A DNA stretch of 52,193 nucleotides, taken from the NCBI GenBank assembly GCA_020444415.1, contig JAHLLA010000013.1, positions 1 to 52,193 of the forward strand, read 5' to 3'. Source of the stretch: Bacteroidota bacterium (GTDB taxonomy: Bacteria > Bacteroidota > Bacteroidia > Bacteroidales > F082). Position numbers and translations under genes: made by a program. This document shows positions 1-10,754 of the stretch, piece after piece (position 1 is the stretch's first letter; every line of letters begins with the position of its first letter). The notes beneath the pieces are model-generated. The model did no database searches, was not told the origin of the DNA, and saw nothing but the letters and a program-made list of their open reading frames with translations.

Positions 1-35
1 CTATTCCTAAAATCTATTCCCTTAGAAACGGGCTG

Positions 36-66
36 CAAAAGTAATACTCTTTTTTTTCCTGACAAA
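36..66 (-). promoter_or_regulatory. Bacteroidota-type promoter reading off the left edge
   Basis: On the minus strand a perfect -33 TTTG (66-63) is followed, after 19 nt, by a -7 box TACTTTTG (43-36), matching the Bacteroidota consensus TTTG-N19/20-TAnnTTTG. The gene it serves lies outside the window. Downstream sequence begins GCAGCCCGTTT, identical to that of the rpsL promoter, so a strongly expressed gene is plausible (inference). Confidence 0.6.
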
Positions 67-171
67 ACATTTTTTGAAATAAATTCAAATATTTTTTTGC
101 CTGTCTTTTCTATCGCTGAATATCAGCTATTTAACGGATTTATTTTAAAATATTCCTTTGGACTTTTTTAT

Positions 172-1467
<1,296 letters not shown>

Positions 1468-1491
1468 CTATTTTAAATTTATAAATGACGG

Positions 1492-1523
1492 CGAAAGTAT
1501 CATTTTTATTCGTTAAAAACAAA
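1492..1523 (-). promoter_or_regulatory. eno promoter (Bacteroidota type)
   Basis: On the minus strand TTTG (1523-1520) is followed after 20 nt by TACTTTCG (1499-1492), one mismatch from TAnnTTTG. It lies about 30 nt upstream of the eno start. The -33 box falls in the T-run of the preceding rplQ terminator, so the two signals overlap. Confidence 0.6.
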
Positions 1524-1553
1524 AAAGGATGAAGCTGTTTGCACCATCCTTTT
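1519..1553 (-). terminator. Intrinsic terminator after rplQ / end of ribosomal block
   Basis: Read on the minus strand, a perfect 9-bp stem (AAAAGGATG, 1553-1545, paired with CATCCTTTT, 1531-1523) encloses a 13-nt loop and runs directly into a T-rich tract. It lies 36 nt after the rplQ stop codon and is the first clear terminator in the 18 kb downstream of the rpsL promoter. Confidence 0.75.
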
Positions 1554-1588
1554 AAAATATTTTTGCGGTTAGAATTTAACCTCTCTAA

Positions 1589-2317
1589 CTAAGCTTTCTT
1601 CTCTTCTGCATCTTCCTTTTTCTCCTCTTTTTTAGGCTCCTCCTTTTTCGGTTCTACTGAAGCTGTTTTTTCTTCAACTTTTTCTTCCTTTACTTTTTCT
1701 TCCTTTACTTCTTCAACCTTTACTTCCTTCACCTCTTCAACTTCCTTTTTTGCTTCAACTGGCTTTTCTTCAACTTTTTCCTCCTTTTTAGCCTCTGCTT
1801 TCGCCTCTTCTTTTGGTGTTTCTTCCGTTTTAGCTTCTACCTTTTCTTCAGTTACTTCAGATGCAGGCGTTGTTGCCTGATCTGTTGTGCTCTTTTTGGA
1901 ACCACGACGACGTCTGGTAGATTTTGCTTTTTTGGCCTCTTTATCTGTCAGCATCAATTCGTTGTAATCCACCAATTCAATCATGGCCATTTCGGCATTG
2001 TCTCCGGAACGTGTTCCAAGTTTGATAACCCTGGTGTAACCACCTGGTCTGTCAGCCACTTTTGCAGAAACTTCGCGGAACAATTCAGTAACCGCAAATT
2101 TATCTTGCAGATAACTAAATGCCACCCTACGTGAATGAGTAGTGTCTTCCTTTGATTTTGTAATCAACGGTTCAACGTATGACCTTAAAGCTTTAGCCTT
2201 GGCCAATGTAGTTGTAATCCGTTTATGTAATATCAGGGAAGATGCCATATTTGAAAACATCGCTTTTCTACTTGTATTTGTTCTCCCCAGATGGTTAAAG
2301 CTTTTTCTGTGTCTCAT
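1589..2317 (-). CDS. rplQ: 50S ribosomal protein L17 with long Lys/Glu-rich tail
   Basis: Large-subunit protein L17. Residues 1-125 or so are the conserved core, beginning [13 protein letters not shown] and including the segment with [13 protein letters not shown]. The protein is 242 residues against about 120-130 in most bacteria. The extra C-terminal ~110 residues are low-complexity, almost entirely Lys, Glu, Val, Ala and Pro, with a repeated VEEK/KEEK pattern and no hydrophobic core, so they should be disordered. Bacteroidota L17 proteins often carry such tails; this one is at the long end. It follows rpoA after 5 nt, is the final gene of the ribosomal block and is followed by the terminator. 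Confidence 0.96.
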   Translation of the reverse strand: MRHRKSFNHLGRTNTSRKAMFSNMASSLILHKRITTTLAKAKALRSYVEPLITKSKEDTTHSRRVAFSYLQDKFAVTELFREVSAKVADRPGGYTRVIKLGTRSGDNAEMAMIELVDYNELMLTDKEAKKAKSTRRRRGSKKSTTDQATTPASEVTEEKVEAKTEETPKEEAKAEAKKEEKVEEKPVEAKKEVEEVKEVKVEEVKEEKVKEEKVEEKTASVEPKKEEPKKEEKKEDAEEKKA

Positions 2318-2322
2318 CTCTC

Positions 2323-3315
2323 TTAATCCTTATCTAATTTAAACTTCGCTGTATTCATGCCAAACTCCAGACCTTTTGTTTCAACTAATTGATCAAGTTC
2401 AGCTAACGATTTTTTACCAAAATTTCTAAATTTCAGCAAGTCGTTCCTATTGTACGCCACCAGTTCGCCCAATGTCTCAACGTCTGCTGCTTTTAAGCAG
2501 TTCAGGGCTCTTACTGAAAGGTCAAGATCCACCAGTTTGGTTTTTAGAAGCTGACGAACATGTAATGTATTTTCATCAAATTCTTCAGTAACTGACCGTT
2601 CTTCGGTTTCGAGTGTTATTTTCTCATCTGAGAAGAGCATAAAATGATGTATCAGGATTTTTGCTGCTTCCTGAAGTGCATCTTTCGGGTGAATGGAACC
2701 ATCTGTTTCGAGATCAACCACTAACTTTTCATAGTCAGTTTTTTGCTCAACCCTGTAATCCTCTATAAAATACTTAACGTTTTTAATAGGTGTGTGGATT
2801 GAATCAATAGCGATGGTTCCTACCAATGCATTCGGATCTTTATTTTCTTCAGCAGGAATGTATCCCCTACCCTTTCTGATAGTTAACTCCATGCTTAATT
2901 TTACAGAAGGATCCAGATTACAAATTACCTCATCCGGGTTCAGTACCTGGAACACTGAAAGGAATTTATTGATATCACCGGCTTTAAATGTTTCCTGATC
3001 ACCGATCACAATATTTACTTTCTCACTGTCTTCGTTTTGAATTTGTTGTTTGAATCTTACTTTTTTAAGATTTAAAACGATTTCCGTTACATCTTCAACA
3101 ACACCTTCAATAGTAGAAAACTCATGAACTACTCCGTCAATTCTGATATTTGTAATGGCAAATCCTTCTAATGAAGAAAGCAGAATTCTTCTGAGGGCAT
3201 TGCCAATGGTCATACCAAAACCAGGTTCAAGAGGGCGAAATTCAAAGATGCCATGAAAATCACTGGCTTCATTCATTATAACCTTATCGGGCTTTTGAAA
3301 TGCTAAAATTGCCAT
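2323..3315 (-). CDS. rpoA: DNA-directed RNA polymerase subunit alpha
   Basis: Alpha subunit: the N-terminal domain (about residues 1-235) dimerises and assembles core polymerase, and the C-terminal domain (about 250-320) contacts promoter DNA and regulators. The 330-residue length is normal. Visible landmarks are the assembly segment [20 protein letters not shown] and the helix-hairpin-helix C-terminal domain containing [15 protein letters not shown] and [13 protein letters not shown]. It sits between rpsD and rplQ, the standard order, with a 5-nt gap to rplQ. Confidence 0.98.
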   Translation of the reverse strand: MAILAFQKPDKVIMNEASDFHGIFEFRPLEPGFGMTIGNALRRILLSSLEGFAITNIRIDGVVHEFSTIEGVVEDVTEIVLNLKKVRFKQQIQNEDSEKVNIVIGDQETFKAGDINKFLSVFQVLNPDEVICNLDPSVKLSMELTIRKGRGYIPAEENKDPNALVGTIAIDSIHTPIKNVKYFIEDYRVEQKTDYEKLVVDLETDGSIHPKDALQEAAKILIHHFMLFSDEKITLETEERSVTEEFDENTLHVRQLLKTKLVDLDLSVRALNCLKAADVETLGELVAYNRNDLLKFRNFGKKSLAELDQLVETKGLEFGMNTAKFKLDKD

Positions 3316-3352
3316 AATATAATTTAACTTATAATGTATATTTCAATTAAAA

Positions 3353-3958
3353 TTATTTCGAATACAACTCAACAATAAGTTGTTCTTTTATATTCTCAGG
3401 AATTTCTTCGCGAGGTGGATAGTTCAGGAATTTACCCTGCATTTTTTCGTCATCCCATTCGAGCCATGAATAAGATTTTTTGCTGGAGCTTAATGAATCA
3501 TTTATCGCAAGTAAACTTTTTGATTTTTCACGAACCCCAATAATGTCTCCTTCTTTCACACTAAATGAAGGGATATTCACAACTTCACCATTAACAGTGA
3601 TGTGGCGATGTGAAACAAACTGACGGGCACCAGATCTTGAAGGAGCAATTCCAAACCTAAATACCACATTATCCAAACGTGCTTCAATTAATTGTAGCAG
3701 GTTTTCACCGGTAATACCTTTTTTCCGTGAAGCTTGCTTAAACACGTTACGAAATTGTCTTTCGAGCATTCCATATGTATATTTAGCTTTTTGCTTTTCC
3801 TGCAACTGGATACCGTATTCCGATTGCTTCCTTCTTTTCCTGTTTGCACCATGTTGCCCCGGAGGAAAATTTTTCTTCTCTAAATACTTATCCGGTCCAT
3901 AGATTGGATCACTAAATTTCCTTGCGATTTTTGATTTTGGGCCAATATATCTTGCCAT
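3353..3958 (-). CDS. rpsD: 30S ribosomal protein S4
   Basis: Primary 16S rRNA-binding protein and 30S assembly initiator. At 201 residues it has the N-terminal domain starting [15 protein letters not shown] and an S4 RNA-binding domain (about 93-155) with [14 protein letters not shown] and [14 protein letters not shown]. No CxxC zinc cluster is present in the N-terminus, so this is the zinc-free form. It is in the expected rpsM-rpsK-rpsD-rpoA order. In enterobacteria S4 represses this operon; no equivalent site was identified here. Confidence 0.97.
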   Translation of the reverse strand: MARYIGPKSKIARKFSDPIYGPDKYLEKKNFPPGQHGANRKRRKQSEYGIQLQEKQKAKYTYGMLERQFRNVFKQASRKKGITGENLLQLIEARLDNVVFRFGIAPSRSGARQFVSHRHITVNGEVVNIPSFSVKEGDIIGVREKSKSLLAINDSLSSSKKSYSWLEWDDEKMQGKFLNYPPREEIPENIKEQLIVELYSK

Positions 3959-3994
3959 ATCTTTATAGTTTCCTATTAAATAATAGTGTAATTA

Positions 3995-4384
3995 TTAAAC
4001 TCTTCTTCTTTTTGGTGGACGACAACCATTGTGAGGCATAGGCGTTACATCAACAATTTCCAACACTTCTATTCCGGATGAATGAATTGTTCTGATGGCT
4101 GATTCCCTACCGGCGCCGGGTCCTTTTACAAATACTTTTACCTTGCGTAATCCCATATCGTAAGCTGCTTTTGAGCAATCTTCGGCAGCCATTTGAGCGG
4201 CATAAGGCGTATTCTTCTTTGATCCTCTAAACCCCATCTTACCTGATGATGCCCATGAAATAACTTCCCCGGCATCATTGGTGAGCGAGATAATGATATT
4301 GTTGAAAGAAGCTTTGATGTATGCTCTTCCAATAGGGTCAACTTTTACGACCCTCTTCTTTGAACTTCTGGTTCTTTTTGCCAT
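3995..4384 (-). CDS. rpsK: 30S ribosomal protein S11
   Basis: Platform protein of the small subunit, near the mRNA exit/E-site. It is 129 residues, the usual length, and ends with the invariant [15 protein letters not shown]. The conserved stretch with [22 protein letters not shown] is present. Gaps of 36 nt on both sides match the spacing of its neighbours rpsM and rpsD. Confidence 0.97.
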   Translation of the reverse strand: MAKRTRSSKKRVVKVDPIGRAYIKASFNNIIISLTNDAGEVISWASSGKMGFRGSKKNTPYAAQMAAEDCSKAAYDMGLRKVKVFVKGPGAGRESAIRTIHSSGIEVLEIVDVTPMPHNGCRPPKRRRV

Positions 4385-4420
4385 AGTCTAAATTCTATTT
4401 CTTTAATCAAGAATTACCTG

Positions 4421-4798
4421 TTATTTAACAGCTTTCTTCTTATTAGCAACAGTTTTCTTACGTCCTTTTCTTGTACGTGCATTATTTTTGGTGTGCTGTC
4501 CGCGAACCGGCAAACCAATACGGTGTCTGATACCCCTGTAAGTACCGATATCCATTAATCGTTTAATGTTCATTTGTGTATCTGAACGCAACTCACCTTC
4601 AACTTTGTAATTGTCGCCAATTACAGTTCTGATGTTGTTTTGATCGTCATCATTCCAGTCCTCCACTTTCTTATCCCAGTCAATACCTGCTTCGGTAAGG
4701 ATTTTTTGTGCAGTACTTCTTCCGATTCCATACACATAAGTCAAAGCGATTTCGCCTCTTTTATTATTAGGAATATCTACTCCAGCTATTCTAGCCAT
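4421..4798 (-). CDS. rpsM: 30S ribosomal protein S13
   Basis: Head protein of the small subunit that contacts the P-site tRNA and bridges to L5. It is 125 residues and begins [20 protein letters not shown], with the helix-two-turn-helix segment [14 protein letters not shown] and the C-terminal [14 protein letters not shown] motif before a basic tail. It lies between rpmJ and rpsK as expected. Confidence 0.97.
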   Translation of the reverse strand: MARIAGVDIPNNKRGEIALTYVYGIGRSTAQKILTEAGIDWDKKVEDWNDDDQNNIRTVIGDNYKVEGELRSDTQMNIKRLMDIGTYRGIRHRIGLPVRGQHTKNNARTRKGRKKTVANKKKAVK

Positions 4799-4832
4799 AA
4801 TTATATTTTTTAATATTACTTATAATCAAGAA

Positions 4833-4949
4833 TTATCCCTGACGTTGCTTGTACTTAGGGTTTTTCTTATTAATGATATACAATCTACCTTTACGACGTA
4901 CTAATTTGTCTTCAGGTGTTCTTTTCTTTATTGCTGCTCTTATTTTCAT
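4833..4949 (-). CDS. rpmJ: 50S ribosomal protein L36
   Basis: A 38-residue protein read directly from the sequence between infA and rpsM: it starts [20 protein letters not shown] and ends NPKYKQRQG, the typical L36 terminus. The usual zinc-binding cysteines are absent (TPEDK stands where a Cys-containing segment would be), so this is a zinc-independent form. It starts 9 nt after the infA stop and is 34 nt before rpsM. Size and position match the infA-rpmJ-rpsM order exactly. Confidence 0.95.
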   Translation of the reverse strand: MKIRAAIKKRTPEDKLVRRKGRLYIINKKNPKYKQRQG

Positions 4950-4958
4950 TTCTTCAAA

Positions 4959-5177
4959 TTATTTATATCTGAATGTAATTCTGCCTTTTGTCAAATCATA
5001 AGGAGACATTTCAAGCTTCACACGGTCACCTGGCAAGATTTTGATATAGTGCATTCTCATTTTACCAGAGATATGTGCTGTAATCACATGCCCATTCTCA
5101 AGCTCCACGCGAAACATTGCGTTTCCTAATGATTCAATTACTGTACCGTCTTGTTCTATTGACTGTTGTTTTGCCAT
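4959..5177 (-). CDS. infA: Translation initiation factor IF-1
   Basis: Binds the 30S A site during initiation. It is 72 residues with a single OB-fold/S1-like domain: [20 protein letters not shown], the conserved HISGKMR and the C-terminal [11 protein letters not shown]. It lies 9 nt after map and 9 nt before rpmJ, so it is very probably cotranscribed with them. Confidence 0.97.
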   Translation of the reverse strand: MAKQQSIEQDGTVIESLGNAMFRVELENGHVITAHISGKMRMHYIKILPGDRVKLEMSPYDLTKGRITFRYK

Positions 5178-5186
5178 TATTTCAGT

Positions 5187-5963
5187 CTACTTTTTATTTA
5201 ATACTTCTTCAATATATTCAAATGTTGACAATATGTCCGCTTTATCGTTTCTAACAGCCACATCATGTTCAAAATGTGCTGAAGGTTTGCTGTCTGCCGT
5301 TCTGATGGTCCAACCGTCATTATCCTGGGTGACTTCTTTCACCCCCAGGTTTACCATCGGTTCAATGGCCAGACACATTCCTTTTTTTAATTTTATTCCC
5401 GACCCTCTCCTTCCGTAGTTAGGAATTTCAGGCTTTTCGTGCAAGTTTCTGCCAACTCCATGACCAACCAAATCCCTAACAACCGAATAACCAAAGCTTT
5501 CCACATGTTTTTGAACAGCAAACCCTATATCGCCAATTCTTTTTCCGGCCACGGCCTGTTCAATTGCCAGGTAAAGCGATTCTTTGGTTCTTTTTAAAAG
5601 TTCCAAAATTTCCGCATCTACATTTCCGACTGCAAATGTATAAGCAGAATCGCCATAGAAACCATTCATGAGCGTTCCACAATCGATGGAGACAATATCA
5701 CCATTTATTAACTCTCTCTCTCCCGGTATGCCGTGCACCACCTCATCATTTACTGAAATACAAAGTGTGCCAGGGAAACCTCCGTAACCTTTAAAGCCCG
5801 GAACAGCGCCATGATCAAGTATAAACTCCTCTGCTATCTTATCCAGATAACTGGTTTTTATACCCGGCTCAATGTGTTTAGCCACTTCGGCTAAAGTTTT
5901 TCCAACAAGTAAAGAACTCTGTCTTTGAATTTCTATTTCTTCGTCTGTTTTTAACTGTATCAT
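5187..5963 (-). CDS. map: Type I methionine aminopeptidase
   Basis: Removes the initiator Met from nascent proteins in the cytosol; a di-metal enzyme. It is 258 residues with the pita-bread fold signatures VNDEVVHGIP (substrate-binding His), SIDCGT and GDSAYTF (metal Asp residues), GHGVGRNLHEKP (metal His) and AIEPMV (metal Glu). There is no N-terminal extension, hence the compact class Ia form. It follows secY directly; adk, which intervenes in many Firmicutes and Proteobacteria, is absent, as is usual for Bacteroidota. Confidence 0.96.
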   Translation of the reverse strand: MIQLKTDEEIEIQRQSSLLVGKTLAEVAKHIEPGIKTSYLDKIAEEFILDHGAVPGFKGYGGFPGTLCISVNDEVVHGIPGERELINGDIVSIDCGTLMNGFYGDSAYTFAVGNVDAEILELLKRTKESLYLAIEQAVAGKRIGDIGFAVQKHVESFGYSVVRDLVGHGVGRNLHEKPEIPNYGRRGSGIKLKKGMCLAIEPMVNLGVKEVTQDNDGWTIRTADSKPSAHFEHDVAVRNDKADILSTFEYIEEVLNKK

Positions 5964-5979
5964 CCGAAATAATAGAAAT

Positions 5980-7335
5980 TTACATGCCGAAAGAAGACCT
6001 GCCTTTGATGCGACCGGATTTTGTCAATCCATCATAATGCCTCATCAACAGGTAACTTTCAATCTGTTGTAATGTATCAAGTACCACACCTACCAAAATC
6101 AACAGGGATGTTCCCCCGTAGAACTGGGCAAAACCACTATTGACACCTGCAATCATCGCGAATGCCGGCATAATAGCAATTATACCCAGGAATATGGATC
6201 CCGGAAGTGTAATTCTTGAAAGTATATTATCTAAATATTCGGCTGTTTTCTTGCCGGGTTTAACACCCGGAATGAAACCTCCGTTTTTCTTCAAGTCGTC
6301 AGCCATCTGATTTGGATTAATCGTAATAGCTGTATAAAAGTATGTAAACAAGATGATCATGATAAAGAACGTCATATTATACCAAAATCCCGTGTAATCA
6401 GCAAATGCAGAAGCAAATCCTGATAAGCTTTCTGAGTTTGCAAAACCTACCAAAGTGATGGGCAGGAACATGATAGCTTGCGCAAAAATAATTGGCATTA
6501 CACCTGCAGAATTCACTTTCAATGGTAAATACTGTCGAACGCCGCCATATTGTTTGTTACCTACAATTCTTTTGGCATATTGCACCGGGACTCTTCTTGT
6601 TCCCTGAACCAACAGGATGGTAAATAAAATTACCAGGATCAGGATCACTATTTCAACTAAGAAATATACCAGTCCGCCACCGGCAGCTTCCATTTTTGAT
6701 GCAAATTCCTGTACCAGCGACATGGGTAATCTGGCGATAATACCAATCATAATGATCAGTGAGATACCGTTACCGATGCCTTTATCCGTAATTTTTTCAC
6801 CCAGCCACATCACGAATAAAGTTCCCGAAATGAGGATAATCGTAGATGATATCCAGAAATAAACGGGAGGTGCTGTAACCGCAGCACTAAAAGGTGTGAT
6901 GGCTTCAGCAGGTAATTGCGAGACTACATTGGCAATATACGCTGGTGATTGGAGTGCCACAATAATCACAGTTAAATACCTAGTGATCTGGTTTATTTTT
7001 CTTCTTCCGCTTTCGCCTTCACGCTGTAATCGTTGAAAATAAGGGATGGCCATACCCAGCAACTGAATTACAATGGATGCTGAAATATAGGGCATGATAC
7101 CTAATGCGAAAATCGAGGCGTTTGAAAAAGCACCACCTGAAAACATATTAAGCAGACCCATTAAACCAGAACTCCCCTGCTGTTGCAAATTAGACAACAT
7201 ACCAGGATCGATACCGGGCAGTACAATATATGATCCCAATCTATAGATCAAAATGATACCCAGCGTATAGAGGATTCTGTTTCTGAGCTCCTCTATCTTA
7301 TATATATTCCTTATGGTTTCGATCAACTTCTTCAT
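5980..7335 (-). CDS. secY: Protein translocase subunit SecY
   Basis: Pore-forming subunit of the inner-membrane Sec translocon. It is 451 residues with about ten predicted membrane helices, starting with an amphipathic cytosolic segment (MKKLIETIRNIYKIEELRNR) and then TM1. Conserved features include the plug-region segment GLMGLLNMFSGGAFSN, the cytosolic loop with QREGESGRRKIN and the C-terminal loop containing GIKPG-like GVKPGKKTAEYLD. It lies between rplO and map in the standard spc-operon position and works with the SecDF encoded at about 32.5 kb. Confidence 0.97.
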   Translation of the reverse strand: MKKLIETIRNIYKIEELRNRILYTLGIILIYRLGSYIVLPGIDPGMLSNLQQQGSSGLMGLLNMFSGGAFSNASIFALGIMPYISASIVIQLLGMAIPYFQRLQREGESGRRKINQITRYLTVIIVALQSPAYIANVVSQLPAEAITPFSAAVTAPPVYFWISSTIILISGTLFVMWLGEKITDKGIGNGISLIIMIGIIARLPMSLVQEFASKMEAAGGGLVYFLVEIVILILVILFTILLVQGTRRVPVQYAKRIVGNKQYGGVRQYLPLKVNSAGVMPIIFAQAIMFLPITLVGFANSESLSGFASAFADYTGFWYNMTFFIMIILFTYFYTAITINPNQMADDLKKNGGFIPGVKPGKKTAEYLDNILSRITLPGSIFLGIIAIMPAFAMIAGVNSGFAQFYGGTSLLILVGVVLDTLQQIESYLLMRHYDGLTKSGRIKGRSSFGM

Positions 7336-7340
7336 TCAAT

Positions 7341-7787
7341 CTATAGTTTTATGGCTGTACCGCCTTGTGCTTCAATTGCTTCCTTTGCTGACTTTGAAAA
7401 AGCATGTGCTGTAACTTCCAGTTTTGCTTTTAGTTCGCCATGACCTAATATTTTCACCAGGTCGTTTTTACCAACCAGCTTGTTTTCAATAAGTACTTCC
7501 TGATTGATGGCTTTCACTTTTTTATCGTCGACCAATTTCTGAATCAGACCGATATTGATGCCTTTGTATTCAACCCGGTTTATATTTTTGAAACCAAACT
7601 TAGGAACACGACGATATAAAGGCATTTGACCACCTTCGAAACCAATTTTACGTTTATATCCAGACCTGGACTGTGCACCTTTGTGTCCTCTTGTAGCAGT
7701 GCCACCACGTCCGGAACCTTCTCCCCGTCCAATTCTTTTTTTGTTCTTTACCGAACCATCAGCTGGTTTTAAATTGCTTAAATCCAT
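7341..7787 (-). CDS. rplO: 50S ribosomal protein L15
   Basis: Late-assembly 23S rRNA-binding protein. It is 148 residues. The glycine/arginine-rich N-terminus with [20 protein letters not shown] and the downstream [17 protein letters not shown] are characteristic. It is 5 nt upstream of secY and 8 nt after rpmD, indicating tight operon coupling. Confidence 0.97.
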   Translation of the reverse strand: MDLSNLKPADGSVKNKKRIGRGEGSGRGGTATRGHKGAQSRSGYKRKIGFEGGQMPLYRRVPKFGFKNINRVEYKGINIGLIQKLVDDKKVKAINQEVLIENKLVGKNDLVKILGHGELKAKLEVTAHAFSKSAKEAIEAQGGTAIKL

Positions 7788-7795
7788 TTCTTCAA

Positions 7796-7978
7796 TTATT
7801 TAATTTCTTCGACCTTCAACAAATGTTTTATTTTATCGATCATTCCCAATACCTGAGGAGTTGCCTCATGATCTTTGGGTCGATTCAGCTTCTTAATTCC
7901 AAGCGCTTCAAGCGTTAGCTTTTGACGTTTTGGCCTGTTAATTGCGCTTCTTACCTGCGTTACTCTAACTTTTTTCAT
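7796..7978 (-). CDS. rpmD: 50S ribosomal protein L30
   Basis: Small large-subunit protein of 60 residues, the usual bacterial length. It carries the family pattern [20 protein letters not shown] followed by a conserved [16 protein letters not shown]-terminus. It lies between rpsE and rplO as expected. Confidence 0.95.
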   Translation of the reverse strand: MKKVRVTQVRSAINRPKRQKLTLEALGIKKLNRPKDHEATPQVLGMIDKIKHLLKVEEIK

Positions 7979-7990
7979 TTTTCTAAGTTA

Positions 7991-8515
7991 TTATCCGTTA
8001 AAAACAGTGTCTAACTCAACGCCTCGTACCTGCGCTACTGTAAAAGGATCACGCATTTGTGATAATGCATTGATCGTAGCTTTTACAACTGAGTGAGGGT
8101 TTGATGATCCTTTTGACTTTGCCAATACGTCTTTTACACCAACGCTCTCAAGCACGGCACGCATAGCTCCACCTGCAATAACTCCTGTACCGGGTGCAGC
8201 AGGTTGAATATATACCCTGGCGCCACTGTATTTTCCAGTTTGCTCGTGAGGCAGGGTACCTTTTAATACCGGCACTTTGATCAGATGTTTTTTAGCATCA
8301 TCAATTCCTTTAGCAATTGCAGATGTAACCTCTTTCGCTTTTCCAAGACCGTATCCTACAACACCATTTTCATTTCCAACTACAACAATAGCTGAAAAGC
8401 TGAATGTACGACCCCCTTTTGTAACTTTCGTTACTCTTTGTATACTGACCAGCCTGTCTTTAAATTCGATCTCGCTGGATTTTACACGTTTTACGTTTGC
8501 GTCTGACATATTCAT
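7991..8515 (-). CDS. rpsE: 30S ribosomal protein S5
   Basis: Small-subunit protein at the mRNA entry channel, important for accuracy. It is 174 residues with an N-terminal dsRNA-binding-like domain ([19 protein letters not shown]) and a C-terminal domain containing [18 protein letters not shown] and [12 protein letters not shown]. The chosen ATG overlaps the rplR stop by one base (TAATG), suggesting translational coupling; a second in-frame ATG two codons later is possible. Confidence 0.96.
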   Translation of the reverse strand: MNMSDANVKRVKSSEIEFKDRLVSIQRVTKVTKGGRTFSFSAIVVVGNENGVVGYGLGKAKEVTSAIAKGIDDAKKHLIKVPVLKGTLPHEQTGKYSGARVYIQPAAPGTGVIAGGAMRAVLESVGVKDVLAKSKGSSNPHSVVKATINALSQMRDPFTVAQVRGVELDTVFNG

Positions 8516-8877
8516 TAAAATTTTAGTCCACCTTCTCTGGCAGCATCACCGAGTGATTTTACCCTGCCGTGATATAAATAACCATTTCTATCGAAAACTA
8601 CTTTATCTACTCCTGCCGCTTTTGCTTTTTCGGCAATTAAAAGTCCTACTTTTTTTGCCTGTTCATTTTTCTTCACTTTGTCATCAGCAAATGCTTTATC
8701 TGTTGAAGAAGCAGAAACGATAGTTTTACCATTTAAGTCGTCAACCAACTGAACATAAATCTGCTTATTACTTCTGTAAACAGTCATTCTTGGTCTTTCA
8801 GGCGTACCGGAAATTGTTTTCCGGATCCTTTGTTTGATCCTGACTCGACGATATACTTTTTTATTTTTTATTCCCAT
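8515..8877 (-). CDS. rplR: 50S ribosomal protein L18
   Basis: 5S rRNA-binding protein of the central protuberance. It is 120 residues with [20 protein letters not shown], the [15 protein letters not shown]-like segment and the C-terminal [20 protein letters not shown]. Its stop codon overlaps the rpsE start by one base. Confidence 0.96.
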   Translation of the reverse strand: MGIKNKKVYRRVRIKQRIRKTISGTPERPRMTVYRSNKQIYVQLVDDLNGKTIVSASSTDKAFADDKVKKNEQAKKVGLLIAEKAKAAGVDKVVFDRNGYLYHGRVKSLGDAAREGGLKF

Positions 8878-8923
8878 TTTTCCGGGTTTTTAACTTTTAT
8901 CTTTTGGATAAATTGTTACCTAA

Positions 8924-9481
8924 TTATTTTTGAATTGCTGATTTACCGGCTTTCTTTCTAAGCACTTCACCTTTAAATTTGATACCTTTACCTTTATAAG
9001 GTTCAGGCGGACGAAGTGAACGGATTTTAGCTGCTACCTGTCCGATCAATTGTTTATCGTATGATTTTAGTTTCAGTAAAGGGCTCTTACCTCTTTCCGT
9101 AATTGCCTCAACGGTAACTTCCTCTGGTAACTCCATATAAATATGGTGCGAATAACCTAAGGACAAATCAATGACCTGACCTTTTACTTCTACCCTGTAA
9201 CCTACACCAACAATCTCCATTTCAATCTGGAAACCTTCCGATACGCCTTGCACCATATTACTGATCAAAGCCCTGTAAAGACCATGTTTTGATTTATGAT
9301 CCTTGCTTTCGGTAGCTCTTTCGAGCGACATAGTGCCGTCCTCAATATTTACTTTTATAGCCGGATCAACCAACTGCTCCAGTTCGCCCAATTTTCCTTT
9401 TACCTTCACACGATTCGTATCAGTAACACTGATATCGACTCCTTCAGGTATTGTTATGGGTAATTTTCCTATTCGTGACAT
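8924..9481 (-). CDS. rplF: 50S ribosomal protein L6
   Basis: Protein near the factor-binding site of the large subunit. It is 185 residues, beginning MSRIGKLPITIPEGV, with two repeated L6 domains and the C-terminal signature PPEPYKGKGIKFKGEVLRKK. It sits between rpsH and rplR in spc-operon order. Confidence 0.97.
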   Translation of the reverse strand: MSRIGKLPITIPEGVDISVTDTNRVKVKGKLGELEQLVDPAIKVNIEDGTMSLERATESKDHKSKHGLYRALISNMVQGVSEGFQIEMEIVGVGYRVEVKGQVIDLSLGYSHHIYMELPEEVTVEAITERGKSPLLKLKSYDKQLIGQVAAKIRSLRPPEPYKGKGIKFKGEVLRKKAGKSAIQK

Positions 9482-9496
9482 TTGTTTATCTCCTGT

Positions 9497-9895
9497 TTAA
9501 CTTACATAACATATTACTTCACCGCCTATATTTAATTTCCTGGCTTCTTTATCGGTGATTACACCTTGCGAAGTAGAAAGGATGGCGATTCCCAACCCAT
9601 TCATAACACGTGGCAACTCATCGGCATTCACATATTTACGAAGACCTGGTGAAGACACACGTTTCAGGCTGCTAATAGCTGCCATTTTTGTAACAGGGTG
9701 GTATTTTAATGCAATTTTAATAATGCCCTGCATATTGTCTTCTTCAAACTTATAGTTTAGAATATATCCTTTTTCAAAGAGAATCTTGGTCATATCCTTT
9801 TTTAAATTGGAAGCAGGAATTTCAACCAGGCGGTGTTTAGCTGCTATGGCGTTCCTGACTCTTGTTAAATAGTCTGCAATTGGATCCGTTATCAT
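9497..9895 (-). CDS. rpsH: 30S ribosomal protein S8
   Basis: Primary 16S rRNA-binding protein and, in enterobacteria, the translational repressor of the spc operon. It is 132 residues, beginning [17 protein letters not shown], with [14 protein letters not shown] and the conserved C-terminal [20 protein letters not shown]. An S8 binding site like that of E. coli rplE was not identified. Confidence 0.97.
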   Translation of the reverse strand: MITDPIADYLTRVRNAIAAKHRLVEIPASNLKKDMTKILFEKGYILNYKFEEDNMQGIIKIALKYHPVTKMAAISSLKRVSSPGLRKYVNADELPRVMNGLGIAILSTSQGVITDKEARKLNIGGEVICYVS

Positions 9896-9920
9896 CTTAA
9901 TCTTTTTTTATATTTATCAA

Positions 9921-10190
9921 TTACCAACTAGATTTTTTTATTCCCGGTATTAAACCTTTTAAGGCCATTTCGCGGAAATTAATACGAGATATTCCGAATT
10001 GCCTCATATATCCTTTTGGCCTACCTGTAAGCTGGCAACGATTATGCAAACGAACCGGTGAAGCATTACGTGGCAATTTTTGTAATCCTTCGTAATCACC
10101 AGCTTCTTTTAATGCAGCACGTTTTTCGGCATACTTTTCAACCATTTTTTGTCTTTTACGCTCGCGCGCTTTCATTGACTCTTTTGCCAT
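9921..10190 (-). CDS. rpsN: 30S ribosomal protein S14 (zinc-free form)
   Basis: Small-subunit head protein. It is 89 residues with [37 protein letters not shown] and the terminal [18 protein letters not shown]. It has no CxxC pairs, so it is the longer zinc-independent type rather than the 61-residue zinc-ribbon type. It ends 25 nt before rpsH and starts 3 nt after rplE. Confidence 0.97.
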   Translation of the reverse strand: MAKESMKARERKRQKMVEKYAEKRAALKEAGDYEGLQKLPRNASPVRLHNRCQLTGRPKGYMRQFGISRINFREMALKGLIPGIKKSSW

Positions 10191-10193
10191 GAG

Positions 10194-10754
10194 TTATTGT
10201 TTTTTTTGATTTTTAAACGGTAAACCGTATTTCTTTAATAAAGCAAATGCTTCCTGATCTGTTCTGGCAGTTGTTACAATTGTGATATCCATTCCGTTGA
10301 TGTTGGTTACTTTATCAAGATCAATTTCAGGAAAAATCAATTGCTCGGTAATACCAAATGTGTAATTACCTCGGCCATCAAATCCTTTATCGTTAATACC
10401 TCTAAAGTCGCGTACACGGGGCAATGCCACTGACACTAACCTGTCGAGAAACTCGTACATTTTATCACCACGAAGTGTTACACGAACACCGATCGGGTTT
10501 CCTTTTCTGAGTTTAAAGTTAGAAACGTCGCGCTTTGAAATGGTGGGCACCGCTTTCTGACCTGTAATGGCTGTCATTTCGGCAACACCAATATCGATTA
10601 ATTTCTTATCAGCTAATGCCGCACCAATTCCCTGGTTTACGGCTATTTTTACCAACTTCGGAACCTGCATAACAGATTTGTAGTTAAACTCTTTTGTTAA
10701 CTCAGGTATAATTTCCTCGTAGTATTTTTTTCTCAATCTAGGTTGCTTTTCCAT
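10194..10754 (-). CDS. rplE: 50S ribosomal protein L5
   Basis: 5S rRNA-binding protein of the central protuberance. It is 186 residues with [18 protein letters not shown], the [20 protein letters not shown] segment and [19 protein letters not shown]. Its start overlaps the last base of the rplX stop codon, implying coupled translation. Confidence 0.97.
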   Translation of the reverse strand: MEKQPRLRKKYYEEIIPELTKEFNYKSVMQVPKLVKIAVNQGIGAALADKKLIDIGVAEMTAITGQKAVPTISKRDVSNFKLRKGNPIGVRVTLRGDKMYEFLDRLVSVALPRVRDFRGINDKGFDGRGNYTFGITEQLIFPEIDLDKVTNINGMDITIVTTARTDQEAFALLKKYGLPFKNQKKQ

